Assembly: GCA_947034885.2 (NCBI GenBank) | Contig: OX344753.2 | Coordinates: 868,001 to 932,000 of the forward strand | Source of the DNA: Thuidium tamariscinum | Taxonomy: Eukaryota > Streptophyta > Bryopsida > Hypnales > Thuidiaceae | Direction of reading: 5' to 3' | Length of the DNA: 64,000 nucleotides | Shown here: piece by piece, positions 48,451-58,900 of the stretch | Layout: each line of letters opens with the position of its first letter | Numbering within the stretch: position 1 is the first letter of the stretch | Notes under the pieces: generated by a model | The model's database searches: none | The model's input: the letters and a program-made list of their open reading frames with translations, nothing else | What the model was told of the DNA's origin: nothing | Program-made: the position numbers and the translations under genes

Positions 48451-49079
48451 GTAAGATTTGTTGCTTGCAGTCGAATTTTGTGATGTTTCCCGCCTTCGTG
48501 AATTCTGGTGCCGCTTCTGCAAATTTTGTGATGTTTCCCGTCTTCGTGTCATTGGCAGTAGTGTTTTGGGTGAAAACAATTGAAACTACTAATCCTTGAA
48601 GGACTAGGGGGAATTCAAGTTTCCAAAGTTATGAAAGCAAATTGAAAATTTTCAGTGCTAGGCAATTCATAATGTCACACGATAAAAATATGAGATTGAT
48701 ATTTAAATACAGTTTGAATGTCTAAAGTAGCTCACACGTGAAGTTTTGATCATGTCCCAATACATCTGGTCCTTTAGGGGTAAGTTCCTGAGATATATGT
48801 AAAGATGTGCGCTTGTGTGTGATGTGGCAGTGAGCATTTCTGGTGACTGGTCTCCGGTCTTGCGAGGTGTTTGGTGCAAGGGTTTTCTGAATTGTAGTTT
48901 CATGCGGTTTTTGTGGAAGCTTCGGAAGAGATGTGACGCTGGACTACGCAAATGAAGGCTCTGAAAGCTTTTTGAAGCGTTCATCAGAAGCGTAGCATCT
49001 CTATACAGAGACGCAAGAAGCAAGTGTTGGCTACTCTCTGCTTTCATCCTAAAGAAGAATCTAGATATTGGATGTACAA

Positions 49080-50741
49080 ATGGCGAGTTCAGGGTGTTCA
49101 TTTTGGCCATTTGGTGCAAGTGCACCTTCTTCCCGTACAAATTTTCTGCTTCTCTCGAGGACAAACATCGAGAGAATTTGTGAATTGATAAGGCATGAAG
49201 AACCTTTGAACCCTCATCAGTGTTTAAGTATGTCATCCAAGCTAAAAAAGACCGTTGAAAATATTGAGTGCTTGGCATCTTTCTGTGAAGACGTCAACCC
49301 TTTCTACAGTTGTGTGGCTTTGGAGAACTTCTATCGAGTGTCTGAGAAGGCGAAGAAGCTTGTGGAGAACTGTTGCAGTGTGGATTGGTGCCATTGGTGC
49401 CGGGCATCTGCATTTCAAATCCAAAACGAGGAGGCGTTTAGGGAGATTTTGCTGGAGACAAGCCTCAGTTACAACATCATCTATGAACTTTTGGAAGACA
49501 TCAAGAAGGAAAATTCCCATTTGGATCTTCGTAGTTCTTCTACCTTTGATCCCCCAAGTGCAGAGGAAATTTTTGAGGATCGCATTGCTTTAAGGGATAG
49601 ACTCGAAGGCCTTGTCAATGCTGCAACTATCTCTAGCAGTGACCTCCGATCCCTACAGCTTGGAAAGTATTTGCTGGGGAGAGTGGAATTTGCTCTCAAA
49701 CAATCCATCGACGAGGATTTTGATGTGAGGTCTTCCAATTTGTCATTGGATGGGGATGTCCTTGATGAAGAGTGGAGTGAGAAGTCAGAACGCCTCGGGC
49801 CTAGTGTTATCAAGACAACTTGGCTTGATGTACCTTGTGCAAAGAAGGAGTTTGAGGATACATTGCAAGAGAAAGAATGGCTAGCAGAAGCCAATGTTTT
49901 AGCCAGTCTCAATCACCCCAACATCGTGAAGTTTCTTTGTTGCAACAAATATGAGACTGTTCACACAAGTGGCCATTTCATCGCAATGGAGCAAATGGAA
50001 ACTAGCCTTGGTTCTTTTATGAGGAGGCGGAAGGAAAGACTTCCTTTGTTTTTGGCTCTTGACGTCATTTTGCAGATTGGATACGGCATGTGCTACCTTC
50101 ATGATAATGGAATTGCTCATCGGGACCTCAAGACTCCCAATGTGGTTTGCAGTTATAATCAACCATTTCTTGAGGTGAAGGTTGTTGATTTTGGCCTTGC
50201 TAAAATCAAATTGAACGAGAACAAGTCAAATACAATTACACGCCCGAAAATTGGCACCACAACTTACATGGCCCCGGAGGCATTCTCGAATGGCAGAGCG
50301 AATTGGTTCAAGGCTGACGTCTACAGCTTCTCAATCATGTGCTCAGTGATTCTCTCAGGAGAGGAACCATTTCAAGACTTAAAGAGGGGAGATCTATGCG
50401 CAGCAATTCGCTCAGGACAGAGGCCAAATCTCCCTGTTGACACTCCAAAGGAGTTGGCATCTCTCATCAAGGATGGTTGGGCTATGGATAGGGATTTGAG
50501 ACCCAGTTTTCTGGACATTTGTGCAAGACTCGAGAAGCTGAGGCACAGGCTTTTGAGGCAGCATTCATTACATTCTTTGGGTTTACGACTAAAAGTAGAG
50601 GATCAATATGACGAAGAGTATCCTGATGATTTGTGTGTACAGAAAATGATGAAGAAGCGGTCTGAGTGTCGACAACTGGATCGCTCTCCTCAAATAGCTA
50701 TGAAAATGACCACTGAAGAGGAGTGGTTTGATGGGGATGAG
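49080..50741 (+). CDS. Kinase module A of the kinase-kinase-hydrolase gene, copy 2 (exon 1)
   Basis: 554 codons from ATG 49080 (start MASSGCSFWPFG, aligned with copy 1's start). Same layout as copy 1: DUF1221/MLKL-type helical domain with the CSVDWCHWC motif, then a kinase domain with CAKK, HRDLKTPN, DFG and APE motifs. The glycine loop is again degenerate (LGPSVIKT). Protein identity to copy 1 is roughly nine residues in ten. The exon ends at donor GAG|GTGAGT in phase 0 and joins exon 2 at 50926. Without splicing the frame would end at 50885 with a hydrophobic tail, probably intron sequence. Confidence 0.88.
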
Positions 50742-50925
50742 GTGAGTCCTACTCTTTGTGATCAAAGAAAAATGCCTCCTACTTCGTTTGGTCAAATGGG
50801 ATCATTTTCACAGTTGTTTTTTTGTCTAATTTGCTATACAATGGGTATGTTGGGGGATTTCTTGAATGCCAGTTTAAATATTTGATTTGAGCTTTGACCA
50901 GCGGAGGTTGTTGTGAGCCGAGCAG

Positions 50926-53086
50926 GTTGAGGAGCAAGAACAGTCCGTTCAAGCCCAGCAGCAGCTTCCACGAGGACTTGCTTTTCAGGAAGAAATTGCT
51001 ATTGGAATGGGTTTTGCTGAGGATGGCCGGGGCGGCAACGACGGTGGCTCCTCTGGTGTTGGTGTTAGTGGTGTAGATTCTCCTCAAAGTGCTGGAATCG
51101 CGTTGCATCTATCTAGTACATCACCTATATGGTCAAGTCCAACCGATGGAGGGACGGTGGAGTGGTTGAGTGCAACTCCTCCGTTGAGTGTAGAGGCTAT
51201 GCAGGCGGAAGCGGGGGTGCAAGTTGCACCTCCGTGCCGGCAATTCGAATCCAAACCTGCAGCTACTGCGACACGTCCATCCTCAGGTGCCAACCAGTGC
51301 TGCACGAGACCTTCGCTAGTGTCTCGAAATGGGTTGGAGATGGACTACCTCGACGTCGACTACTGGAGGGAGGCGTCGTCGTCTATCAAGCTTGTCCAAG
51401 AGTTGCTATCCGGGTGCCGCGTACAACTGCATCTGCGTCAATGCCAGTACCTCTCGACCAAGATGGGCAACATCGGGAACCTCTTGAAGGCGAAGGCGAA
51501 ATCTCTCGGTGGCATTACCAACGGCGATGACATTCGGCGGAAGGCTCTGCGGCAGCTGCATTTCACGGTGAAGTGCGCGGAGACGCTGGTGCGCAGCTGT
51601 AGCTGCGAGATGGAGCCTTCGTGGCTGGAGTCCGCCATGACGCTCACTCAAATCAAGGAGGACATCGTGCACATCCTTCTCGACCTTCGCTGGTGGACGT
51701 CTATGGTGGATATTGCCATCGCGTCCGTCTCGTGGATTACGAGCGGGGGGAGATTCGAACAAGTGCTTCTGGAGGTGGCGGAGAAGGATTTCCAGACGCT
51801 GCTAGAGGAGTATAAGTCGCCCGCCAATGAGCTCGATGAGGCGTTCGTCGAGGACAAGCAGCAGCTGCTCCAACGTGTGTGGGAGGTGCTGAGCTCGTAT
51901 TCTGGCAAACCCCACGACCTCGACTATCTCCTCGCAACCCATGTGAGGATGCGGCTGGAGAATACCGACCTTGTCCAATCCATGGTGAATGTGGAACTCA
52001 ACGAGTACAAAGTCGTGGAGTTCATCGGCAGTGGCAGCTTCGGCGCCGTGATGAACGTAGAATGGTTGGGACGCAACTGCGCTCTGAAAATTCTCAACTA
52101 CAAATGCGCGAGAGAAGCCACCAGCTTGAGCGCTTTCCATCATCCGCACATCGTGCAGTTCTTCCGCTACTGGGAAACCCCGGTATCGGGCAAAACTAAG
52201 GCCCACAGCATGACCCGTCGGAGCAGCACAGCAATGGGAAGCTCCCGATATTCTCGCGACGTGTCCATCACCCCAGAGCTCAGCTCGATCGCTCGATCGC
52301 ACATGCTTATGGAGCTTTTGCCGGCCGACCTAGCGAAGCACATGCGCCACGCCGCGACCGACGCCTTGCCGCAGGACGTCGCGATTGACGTGATGCTTCA
52401 AGTGACCACGGCAATGTGGCATTTGAACAACTACAACGTTGCGCACCGTGATTTGAAGCCCAGCAACGTGCTGGTGGAACCCGTGAGCTCTCAGGAGGTT
52501 CCCGAGCTCGCGGCACGCGGCTACTTGCGTGTGAAGCTCGGTGATTTTGGCTTGGTGAACATCAGGGCCATGAGCATGGTGAACACCAGTTTGACGAAAA
52601 ATGTAGGGACGAGGATTTACGGACCGCCAGAGGTTTTCATTAAAGGTTCCCCGTTCCCCAAGGAATCGTCGAGGTTTCCTAGGTTAACGGATGTGTGGAG
52701 CTTCGGGATCATGTTCAACGAGGTGCTCAGTGGGCAGCCTCCGTTCCTGATAGAACAGACACACGGCATGGGCGAGCTCCACACCAAGATCCAGAAAGGC
52801 CTGCGGCCGCAGCTCCCAGCGAATTGTCCTGACTACTTGAAGTTCTGCATCACGAGTTGCTGGCAGCTCCGACCGCAGGACAGGCCCAGCTTCGCCGATT
52901 TGTGGAAGCTGCTGCGCTTTGCGCAGGTCCGGAGCCTGGGGATCATTCGCGAGGATCACGACCTCTTCACGTTCACCACCAGAGAGGGCGTGGTGAAACG
53001 GTTGCATGAACCCAAACAGTCGGCCCCGGAGAAATTCAGCTCTTTGGGATTGCTTTTCCGGCAGATTACTCCACTCGCCACCAGAA
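50926..53086 (+). CDS. Linker and kinase module B, copy 2 (exon 2)
   Basis: After acceptor GCCGAGCAG the phase-0 frame is open throughout: a Gln/Gly/Ser-rich linker, a second helical front domain (DVDYWREA, GDDIRRKALRQLHF, EMEPSW, DLRWWTSMVD), then a canonical kinase with GSGSFGAV (52027 on), CALK, HRDLKPSN (D at 52450-52452), DFG (52543-52551) and PPE in place of APE (52624-52632). Joined to exon 1 this is a tandem-kinase protein of about 1,290 residues. A donor AGAA|GTATGT at 53087 (phase 1) matches copy 1, but the following exon in copy 2 is out of phase. If unspliced, translation ends at 53151 after a short tail. Confidence 0.87.
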
Positions 53087-53628
53087 GTATGTCATTCATC
53101 TTGCAACTGCGTGGAGATTCTCTTCACTCTACCGCAACCTGCCTGTCGTAGCGACATTTTGAAACCCCTTATGTCGATTTAACCAGAGGCTTGAAACAGC
53201 ATCCCATTTTCAGTGTGTTTTCAATGATTCTTCATTTAAGCATATTAAATTAGCCGAGAACGTCGCAGATTTGGCCCCACCACATAGTTCGATTCACTGC
53301 TATCCACTTGTCAATGAGTTTTACGCTTTTGAGGGATCAGAGTCTATGACAGCCAGGCACTTTTCGGTCACTCAATGAGTCAATGCATCTGTCGTCATGC
53401 AGAAACGACGCTCGTCGTGGGTTAAGCAATAGTGCATGCAGGGAACTCAGACGCTTGGAGACTAGATAAATAAGGAAGAATTCTTCTGATGGTTGCCAAC
53501 AAACTGGGGTTGATTAGAAACAAATTCCCGATTGTACTGCGTCAGGTGTTTTGCTCTAGTTTCAGTTTCCTCTTGCATCACTGTCTATGGGCAGTGATCC
53601 AACTTTTTCTTGTGACGTATGCGTTCAG

Positions 53629-53994
53629 GACGGGATCCTCGTGGGTCATAGTTTAGGGTGCGTGGTGATTGAGCAGCTGGTGGTGGCACTGAACAAAAGG
53701 GCGGAGTCGTTTGGCGTCTTGAAAGACGACTTCGAAGCCAACCGCACCAAGGTCTCCAAAGCTTTCCTCGCAAGCCTGGCTGGATGCTTCTTCTACGCTC
53801 CTCTTTACACCGGACTGGTGCCCAGTGAGGATCTGCTCAAGTACGTCTTCGGCCGCTTGACCTACTCGTCTACTCTGTTCAACGATCTGTGTGTACCTTC
53901 TCCCAAACTGAAGGAGCTTTCCGAGCGCTTCATGGAAGCGAGAAGTGACGGCGTGAAGTTGATGGCATTGATCGAGGGCTTTCACACCAGAGGG
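53629..53994 (+). pseudogene. SERAC1-like hydrolase nucleophile exon, front deleted, copy 2
   Basis: The acceptor GCGTTCAG belongs to the small connecting exon, but after 6-7 bases the sequence jumps to the middle of the nucleophile exon (DGILVGHSLGCVV). About 1.25 kb present in copy 1, with the hydrolase front exon, is missing. The nucleophile elbow GHSLG is perfect and the rest is open to donor GGG|GTAAGG. Splicing from kinase B (phase 1) meets TAG within eight codons, so the fusion is broken. Whether this exon is expressed separately is unknown. Confidence 0.75.
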
Positions 53995-54156
53995 GTAAGG
54001 GAAGCTATCGAGTCGTTTTGTTTACTGGCAACTATAGTTGGGTTCGTAGATCTTCCCTGAGAAGTTTTTTGAAATTGGAAATTGAAGTTGAATTGGGTAG
54101 AGTCTCTTTCGAATTGAAGTTGTTAGGTTGTCATCTGAAGCGTGTGGTATTTGTAG

Positions 54157-54333
54157 AAAACTGTTGTACCACCAGCGTCGATGGATGATTTCAAAGCAAG
54201 TGGAGGCACAGTGGTGGAGCTCATTGATTCCAATCACATTGATACGTGCAAACCTGTGGACAAGAAGCACCCTGCTTACCGGGTTTTTTTGGAGTTCATT
54301 CAAGAGCTTATGAAGGAGAGAAAGGTGATGTAG
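54157..54333 (+). CDS. SERAC1-like hydrolase, last exon with catalytic His, copy 2
   Basis: Acceptor TATTTGTAG, phase 0 with the previous donor. Reads TVVPPASMDDF ... DSNHIDTCKPVDKKHPAY to TAG at 54331. It is intact, but follows an exon that has lost its front, so a working hydrolase is unlikely. Confidence 0.6.
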   Translation, partial: KTVVPPASMDDFKASGGTVVELIDSNHIDTCKPVDKKHPAYRVFLEFIQELMKERKVM

Positions 54334-55691
54334 CAAACGTCTCGCTTGCCTGTTCAATGCACTTCTCAGGTTGCATACTTTAGGGTTTAGGGTTTAGGGT
54401 TTGCAGTTCATAGAAGAGAATTTGAGTAAGAAAGGTAATAAATCAAGCGTTTTGCTTACCTGACCTTTACATTTTGGATAAGCGTTAAGAGTTTTAGATG
54501 TTCGTAGCGAAATCGAGTGGGTAAGAGACGGCAGCGAGCATTTCTCTTACTGCAGTTTACATCGCATAGGGTTTAAGATTTCATCGGAGAGATTTTGAAT
54601 GAGAGAGAATGGAGCAAGAATCTGGCCTAATTGATCAATTCAATACTCAATTCATTTGGACTTGTGTTTAGAGTTTATTGAGGAGATGTTAGTGAAGTTT
54701 AGATACTGCAATTTCTAGCATATGTGATCAGTGTACTCGGTAGTTTATATTGTTTAGAGGTGAGGGTTTGAAGTGAGCGGAGGTGATCCTGAGAGAGGAA
54801 GTTGTAATTTCAATGTACTATTCAGTTTCTATGGTGCAGGGTCTAGGGTTTTAGAGTTTACTGAAGAAATTAAGGGAGAATAAAAATGCAACTTTTAACA
54901 CATGTAATCAACGCCCTAACTCCGTTCACATGGTTTGGGGTTTGGGTTTTGGTGTTAATTAAAGAGATTGAGATAGAAAAGGGTACAGCAGCCTCCAGCA
55001 TACTTGATTAACCCCTAAGCGTCCAGAGTCCTCTCCAGAATTTGCGGTTACGGAAAAACCATCATAAAGTACTATTTGGAAGAATATTTTGGAATTGTGA
55101 TACAAATCAAAGTTGTAAACTTTGGATTTTAGATTCCACTTGTATGGTTAGATTCACCAATGCGTTCATCAATATTTTTCTATAATTTTTGAGAGGGAAA
55201 TGTCAAAAAAAATTCTAAATTCAATTATAAGCAAAATATTGGGTTTGAAATGAGGTTCTCTTGTTAGGGTGATTTTTTGAATTTTTTTCGTGTTCTTTAA
55301 TTTTATAACCTCATTTTTTTTAATCTGGTTTGGAACTAGATTCAATGCAATTTCAGCTTGGTCAACCACTTGACATACTTCCACATTTATAGTATTAGAG
55401 AAATATATACTTTAGTAATATCAAATCCAACCCTTATATAGGACAACTTCTATTATAGTATCTCTAAAAATTAGGATGACTTTCGTACCAGCTGTAACTA
55501 GAAAGAAAATTGATTTTCAATTTGTTCATCGTCCAGAAATTGGACGTCGGCGTGCTTCAGGGTTAAGTTCAAATGGCTTAAGGTTTTGGGCCAAGTGCAC
55601 CTCTCCAATTTTGTTCAATTCTTTCATTTATTTGTTGAATGTATACATGGATTATCTTGTAGTAATACTGGAAATTGTATTGGAACTGCAG
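54334..55691 (+). other. 3' flank or long intron, copy 2, with telomere-like motif
   Basis: Four consecutive TTTAGGG-type units at about 54378-54402 (two in copy 1). Otherwise non-coding and nearly identical to 23739-25084. Confidence 0.5.
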
Positions 55692-55805
55692 GCCGTTCAG
55701 GATACATCGGGTGACAAGGTGCCCGCTAGTGAAAAGGTGGCCTACGACCGAAGTGAGCGTGTTGGGCAAATGAACATCCCATCTCTTTCATTTCATGAAA
55801 TCTGA
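55692..55805 (+). CDS. Candidate terminal exon conserved between copies (copy 2)
   Basis: Same acceptor and same 37-codon translation as 25085-25198, ending in TGA. See the copy-1 entry. Confidence 0.35.
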   Translation, partial: AVQDTSGDKVPASEKVAYDRSERVGQMNIPSLSFHEI

Positions 55806-55949
55806 AGATCAATTTCTCGAAGTTCTAGACTTTTGAAAAAGATGAGCTGATTAGTTATGGGTTAGGAGTTCTTAAATGCTCGCTGTAGAATTAGCCCATA
55901 ATTCAAGAGAATCTGTGTACATACTTAACAAACAAATGCAAGAGAGTAT

Positions 55950-57265
55950 TGGATCACGACCTCTTCACATTCACCACCAGCGAGGGCGTGGTGGAACGGT
56001 TGCATAATCCGAAACCGTCGGCCCGGACAAGGATCCGAAACCCAGTTCTTTGGGGATGATATTCCGGCGGATCACTTCGCTCTCCACCAGAAGTATGTCG
56101 TTTATCTTGCAACCGTGTCACGGAGATTTTCTTCACACTAGCGTAACCCCCCTGTCGAAGCGACATTCACCGGTATGTTGGTTCAACTAGCTAGAAGGTT
56201 GAAACATCCCATTTTCTGTATGTTTTCAATGTTTTCTCATTTAACCATTAAGTTACCAGAGAACGTCGCATATTTGGCCCCGGAGTTCTTTTCATTTCCA
56301 TCCATTCGTGAAAGAGTTCTGCGCTTATGTGGACTTAGAGTCCATGACAGTTTCTGTTACTCAATGCATCTGTCGTCATGCAGAAACGACGGTCGTTGTG
56401 GTTAAACAATAGTGCATGCAGGGAACAACAGATATTTCGATAAAATGGCGATATTACTGTGCCATTTTTTCATTCGTTTTCTAGGACGGGTATAGATTTC
56501 AGACTTCGAGGAGCGGTATACATTTTAGACCGCACGGTCTAAACCTGAAAATGCCAAGTTTGTGGCATACCGCCATTTTAACGAAATATCCGTTGAACTA
56601 AGACGCTCGGGACCAGACAGATAAGGATGAATGCTTCTGATGCTGGTGTTTCCACAAACTGGGGCTGAAACAGTATCCCGATTATGTTGCGTCAGGTGTT
56701 TTGCCCTAATGTCGGATTTCTTTTGCATCACTGTCCATGACCATTGATCCAAATATTTTTTGCGATGTATGTGTTCCGAACGGGACCCCAGCAGTCGTCC
56801 AAAACTCCGCCCAAAAGCAGTCGAGAGCAGGTCCGTGGCAGCATTAGTTGATCTGCTTTTGTGTTGTTCGGTGTTCTGGATGTCCGATTCTTACTGACAT
56901 GATTTACTTCTGCAGGTTTGTCAAAGACGCGATCCGAGGCCAAGTCGCAGGGCGTCCTGGTGAACCCAGCGGGTACGGAGGGCGCAACCTCGGGTAGTTC
57001 GAAGAGGGGCATGATTTTCTTCGAAGGGAACGGCCGACGGGAAGTACTTGTCGTGCAAGGATACGTGGGTGCAGCGTGGCAAGCCGGACGTGTGGTGGCC
57101 GCGCGATTGGTTGTCGAAGGATTTCAATGGCGACATCCGCGTCTTGCTGCTCTAGTAATGCATCCCGGAGGCTGTCGTCACTTCGGCAAAGTTTTCTAAG
57201 GATTGGCACATTTCCAGATCTATGCATGTGGAACCTGAGATCGATCTACTCTGGTCCAAAGTTTT
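55950..57265 (+). pseudogene. Decayed 3' fragment of the kinase-hydrolase gene (within copy 2)
   Basis: Counterpart of 25340-26590: kinase B tail (55955-56165, with a 10-base deletion against copy 1), intron, connecting exon (about 56785-56830) and hydrolase front exon (about 56915-57170). The hydrolase part keeps the GKPDVWWPRDWL block at the DNA level but is frameshifted before it and ends in TAG at about 57153. A 168-bp MITE sits inside (56427-56594). Confidence 0.8.
56427..56594. mobile_element. MITE with AAC-GATATTTCG ends, empty site known (168 bp)
   Basis: Ends AACAGATATTTCGATAAAAT and inverse TTTTAACGAAATATCCGTT. The 4-bp duplication GAAC lies at 56423-56426 and 56595-56598. Copy 1 has a single GAAC at 25826-25829 with no insertion. 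Confidence 0.85.
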
Positions 57266-57274
57266 ACTTTTAAC

Positions 57275-57770
57275 ATTGACTTTTAAAGGGTGAGTTGACT
57301 TTGCTTGGGTTTAGGGTATTTTTGAGTTTTGAGTTGATCTACCTCCTATTTGGGGGTATTAGGAATCCATTGGTGGTGTTGGATTTGGGAAAGAAGTTTA
57401 GGGTTAGGAGTTATAAGCGTTTCAAAAGTTGCAAATGGGATTGCTATCTTCTTAGGGTTTAGGAATTTTGAAGATTGGAAGGTACCTACCCCCCCATTTT
57501 CAAGTGGTGTGAACACAATGGAGTAATAAAAAGTCCAAACATAGGGCCTTTTTAGAAAGCTATGGCCGATTTGACTTTGGGTACCCCTAAAGTTGACTTT
57601 TTGGAGATGGCTGATTTTGGAAATGTGATGAAAAGTAAAGTTGTAGGGTTTGGAAAGGGGATTCCAAAAATGTAGGGCACTTGTTCATCCAACCTTGTAT
57701 GCAAAAGTTAAGGGTGGATGAAGTCTTTCAAATGCAAACTTCATCTGCCTATAACTTCTTCATTGCATTT
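57275..57770. other. Copy-2-only insertion of about 0.5 kb
   Basis: Breaks the homology with 26500-26560 between GGTCCAAAGTTTTA and the GGCACTGTGACA block. Contains GGGTTTAGGGTA and many GGGTTTGGA-type words. No terminal repeats or coding frame recognised. Confidence 0.55.
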
Positions 57771-58151
57771 AAAATATGCCACACGTTTCGGGCACTGTGA
57801 CAGATGGAATTACAGGGTTTGCTCATCAAATCATGAACCTTACACATGACAGTCTTTATGGAGTTGGTATTGTGGATATTTTCATTCAACGACAAGCAAA
57901 ACCCCGAACACAACTGAGTTCGAGTTTATGAATGAACCTGATCAACTAAAGCAGTTAAATCTGCTTAATTTCAAATGTGTTCGTCATTATATTTGACCAC
58001 AATATCAGAATTTAAGCATTGTTAATCGCAACCGTGCTCTGCACCATACATTATGATGAATGTATATGACATGATGTGTGTTTGCCAAAGAAATTAAAAT
58101 TGAATTAGGAATACAAGCGGTCCATGCTCGTACAGAATTCGATCTTCACCT

Positions 58152-58464
58152 ATGGCAAATTTCAAAAAAATGGCAATATTCACTATGCCATTTTTCGGAC
58201 TGCGTGGTCTGAATTAAAAGCTAACATCTAGGACAGGTATAGATTTTTAGACATCTTAGACATATGTAGGTTTACAAAATCTATGATGTTTTTAGATTTC
58301 AGACTGTATAGTCCAAAACATCTTGGACTAGTATATATTTCAGTCATCTACAGTGCATATAGATTTCAAAAATGTATAATAAGTTTAGATTTTGGACCTC
58401 ACGGTTTGAAGTGTAAAAACTGCCAAATTAATGGCATACCGCCATTTTAACGAAATTCGCCATG
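58152..58464. mobile_element. Related MITE, empty site known (313 bp)
   Basis: Ends ATGGCAAATTTC and inverse GAAATTCGCCAT, flanked by ACCT at 58148-58151 and 58465-58468. Copy 1 has a single ACCT at 27441-27444. It shares GGCATACCGCCATTTTAACG and a GGTATAGATTT block with the MITE at 56427. Confidence 0.8.
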
Positions 58465-58900
58465 ACCTCTTTAATTTCATAGCTCTAAGGTTTTACGTTT
58501 CAAGTAAGCAAATAATATTTCCATCACATCACTTTGACTAGTGTATCCTGTGCCATTGCCACAGCCAAAACAAAAGTAAAAGTAATTTCCTAGTGTATCC
58601 TGTGCTGTTTGCCATAGCTAAAATCAAAGTAAAAGTAATTTTATAATTTTAAAGAAAATTACACAATAACTCAAAAATTCATAACTTTTACGTCGTAAAT
58701 CCAAATGCTACAAAACCAAACCCATGCACCCCTCCTCGCCCAAAGCTTTCCTTTTACCATAGTACAAAGCACTTGACTAGAGGACACACAGTCCGGGAGA
58801 TCTCAACCTGACTCAAACAAATAAAACAAACAACATGGGTGAAGGTAAGAAAGTCATAACTTTCAACACTTATTAATTACTATCCTGGCAAAAGATGGCA

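Noticed and set aside
54378-54402. TTTAGGG repeats considered as an interstitial telomere or fusion scar.
   Set aside because: Only four units, lying inside a conserved intron or 3' flank with two units in the paralogue; telo-box-like repeats of this size are common in plant genes.
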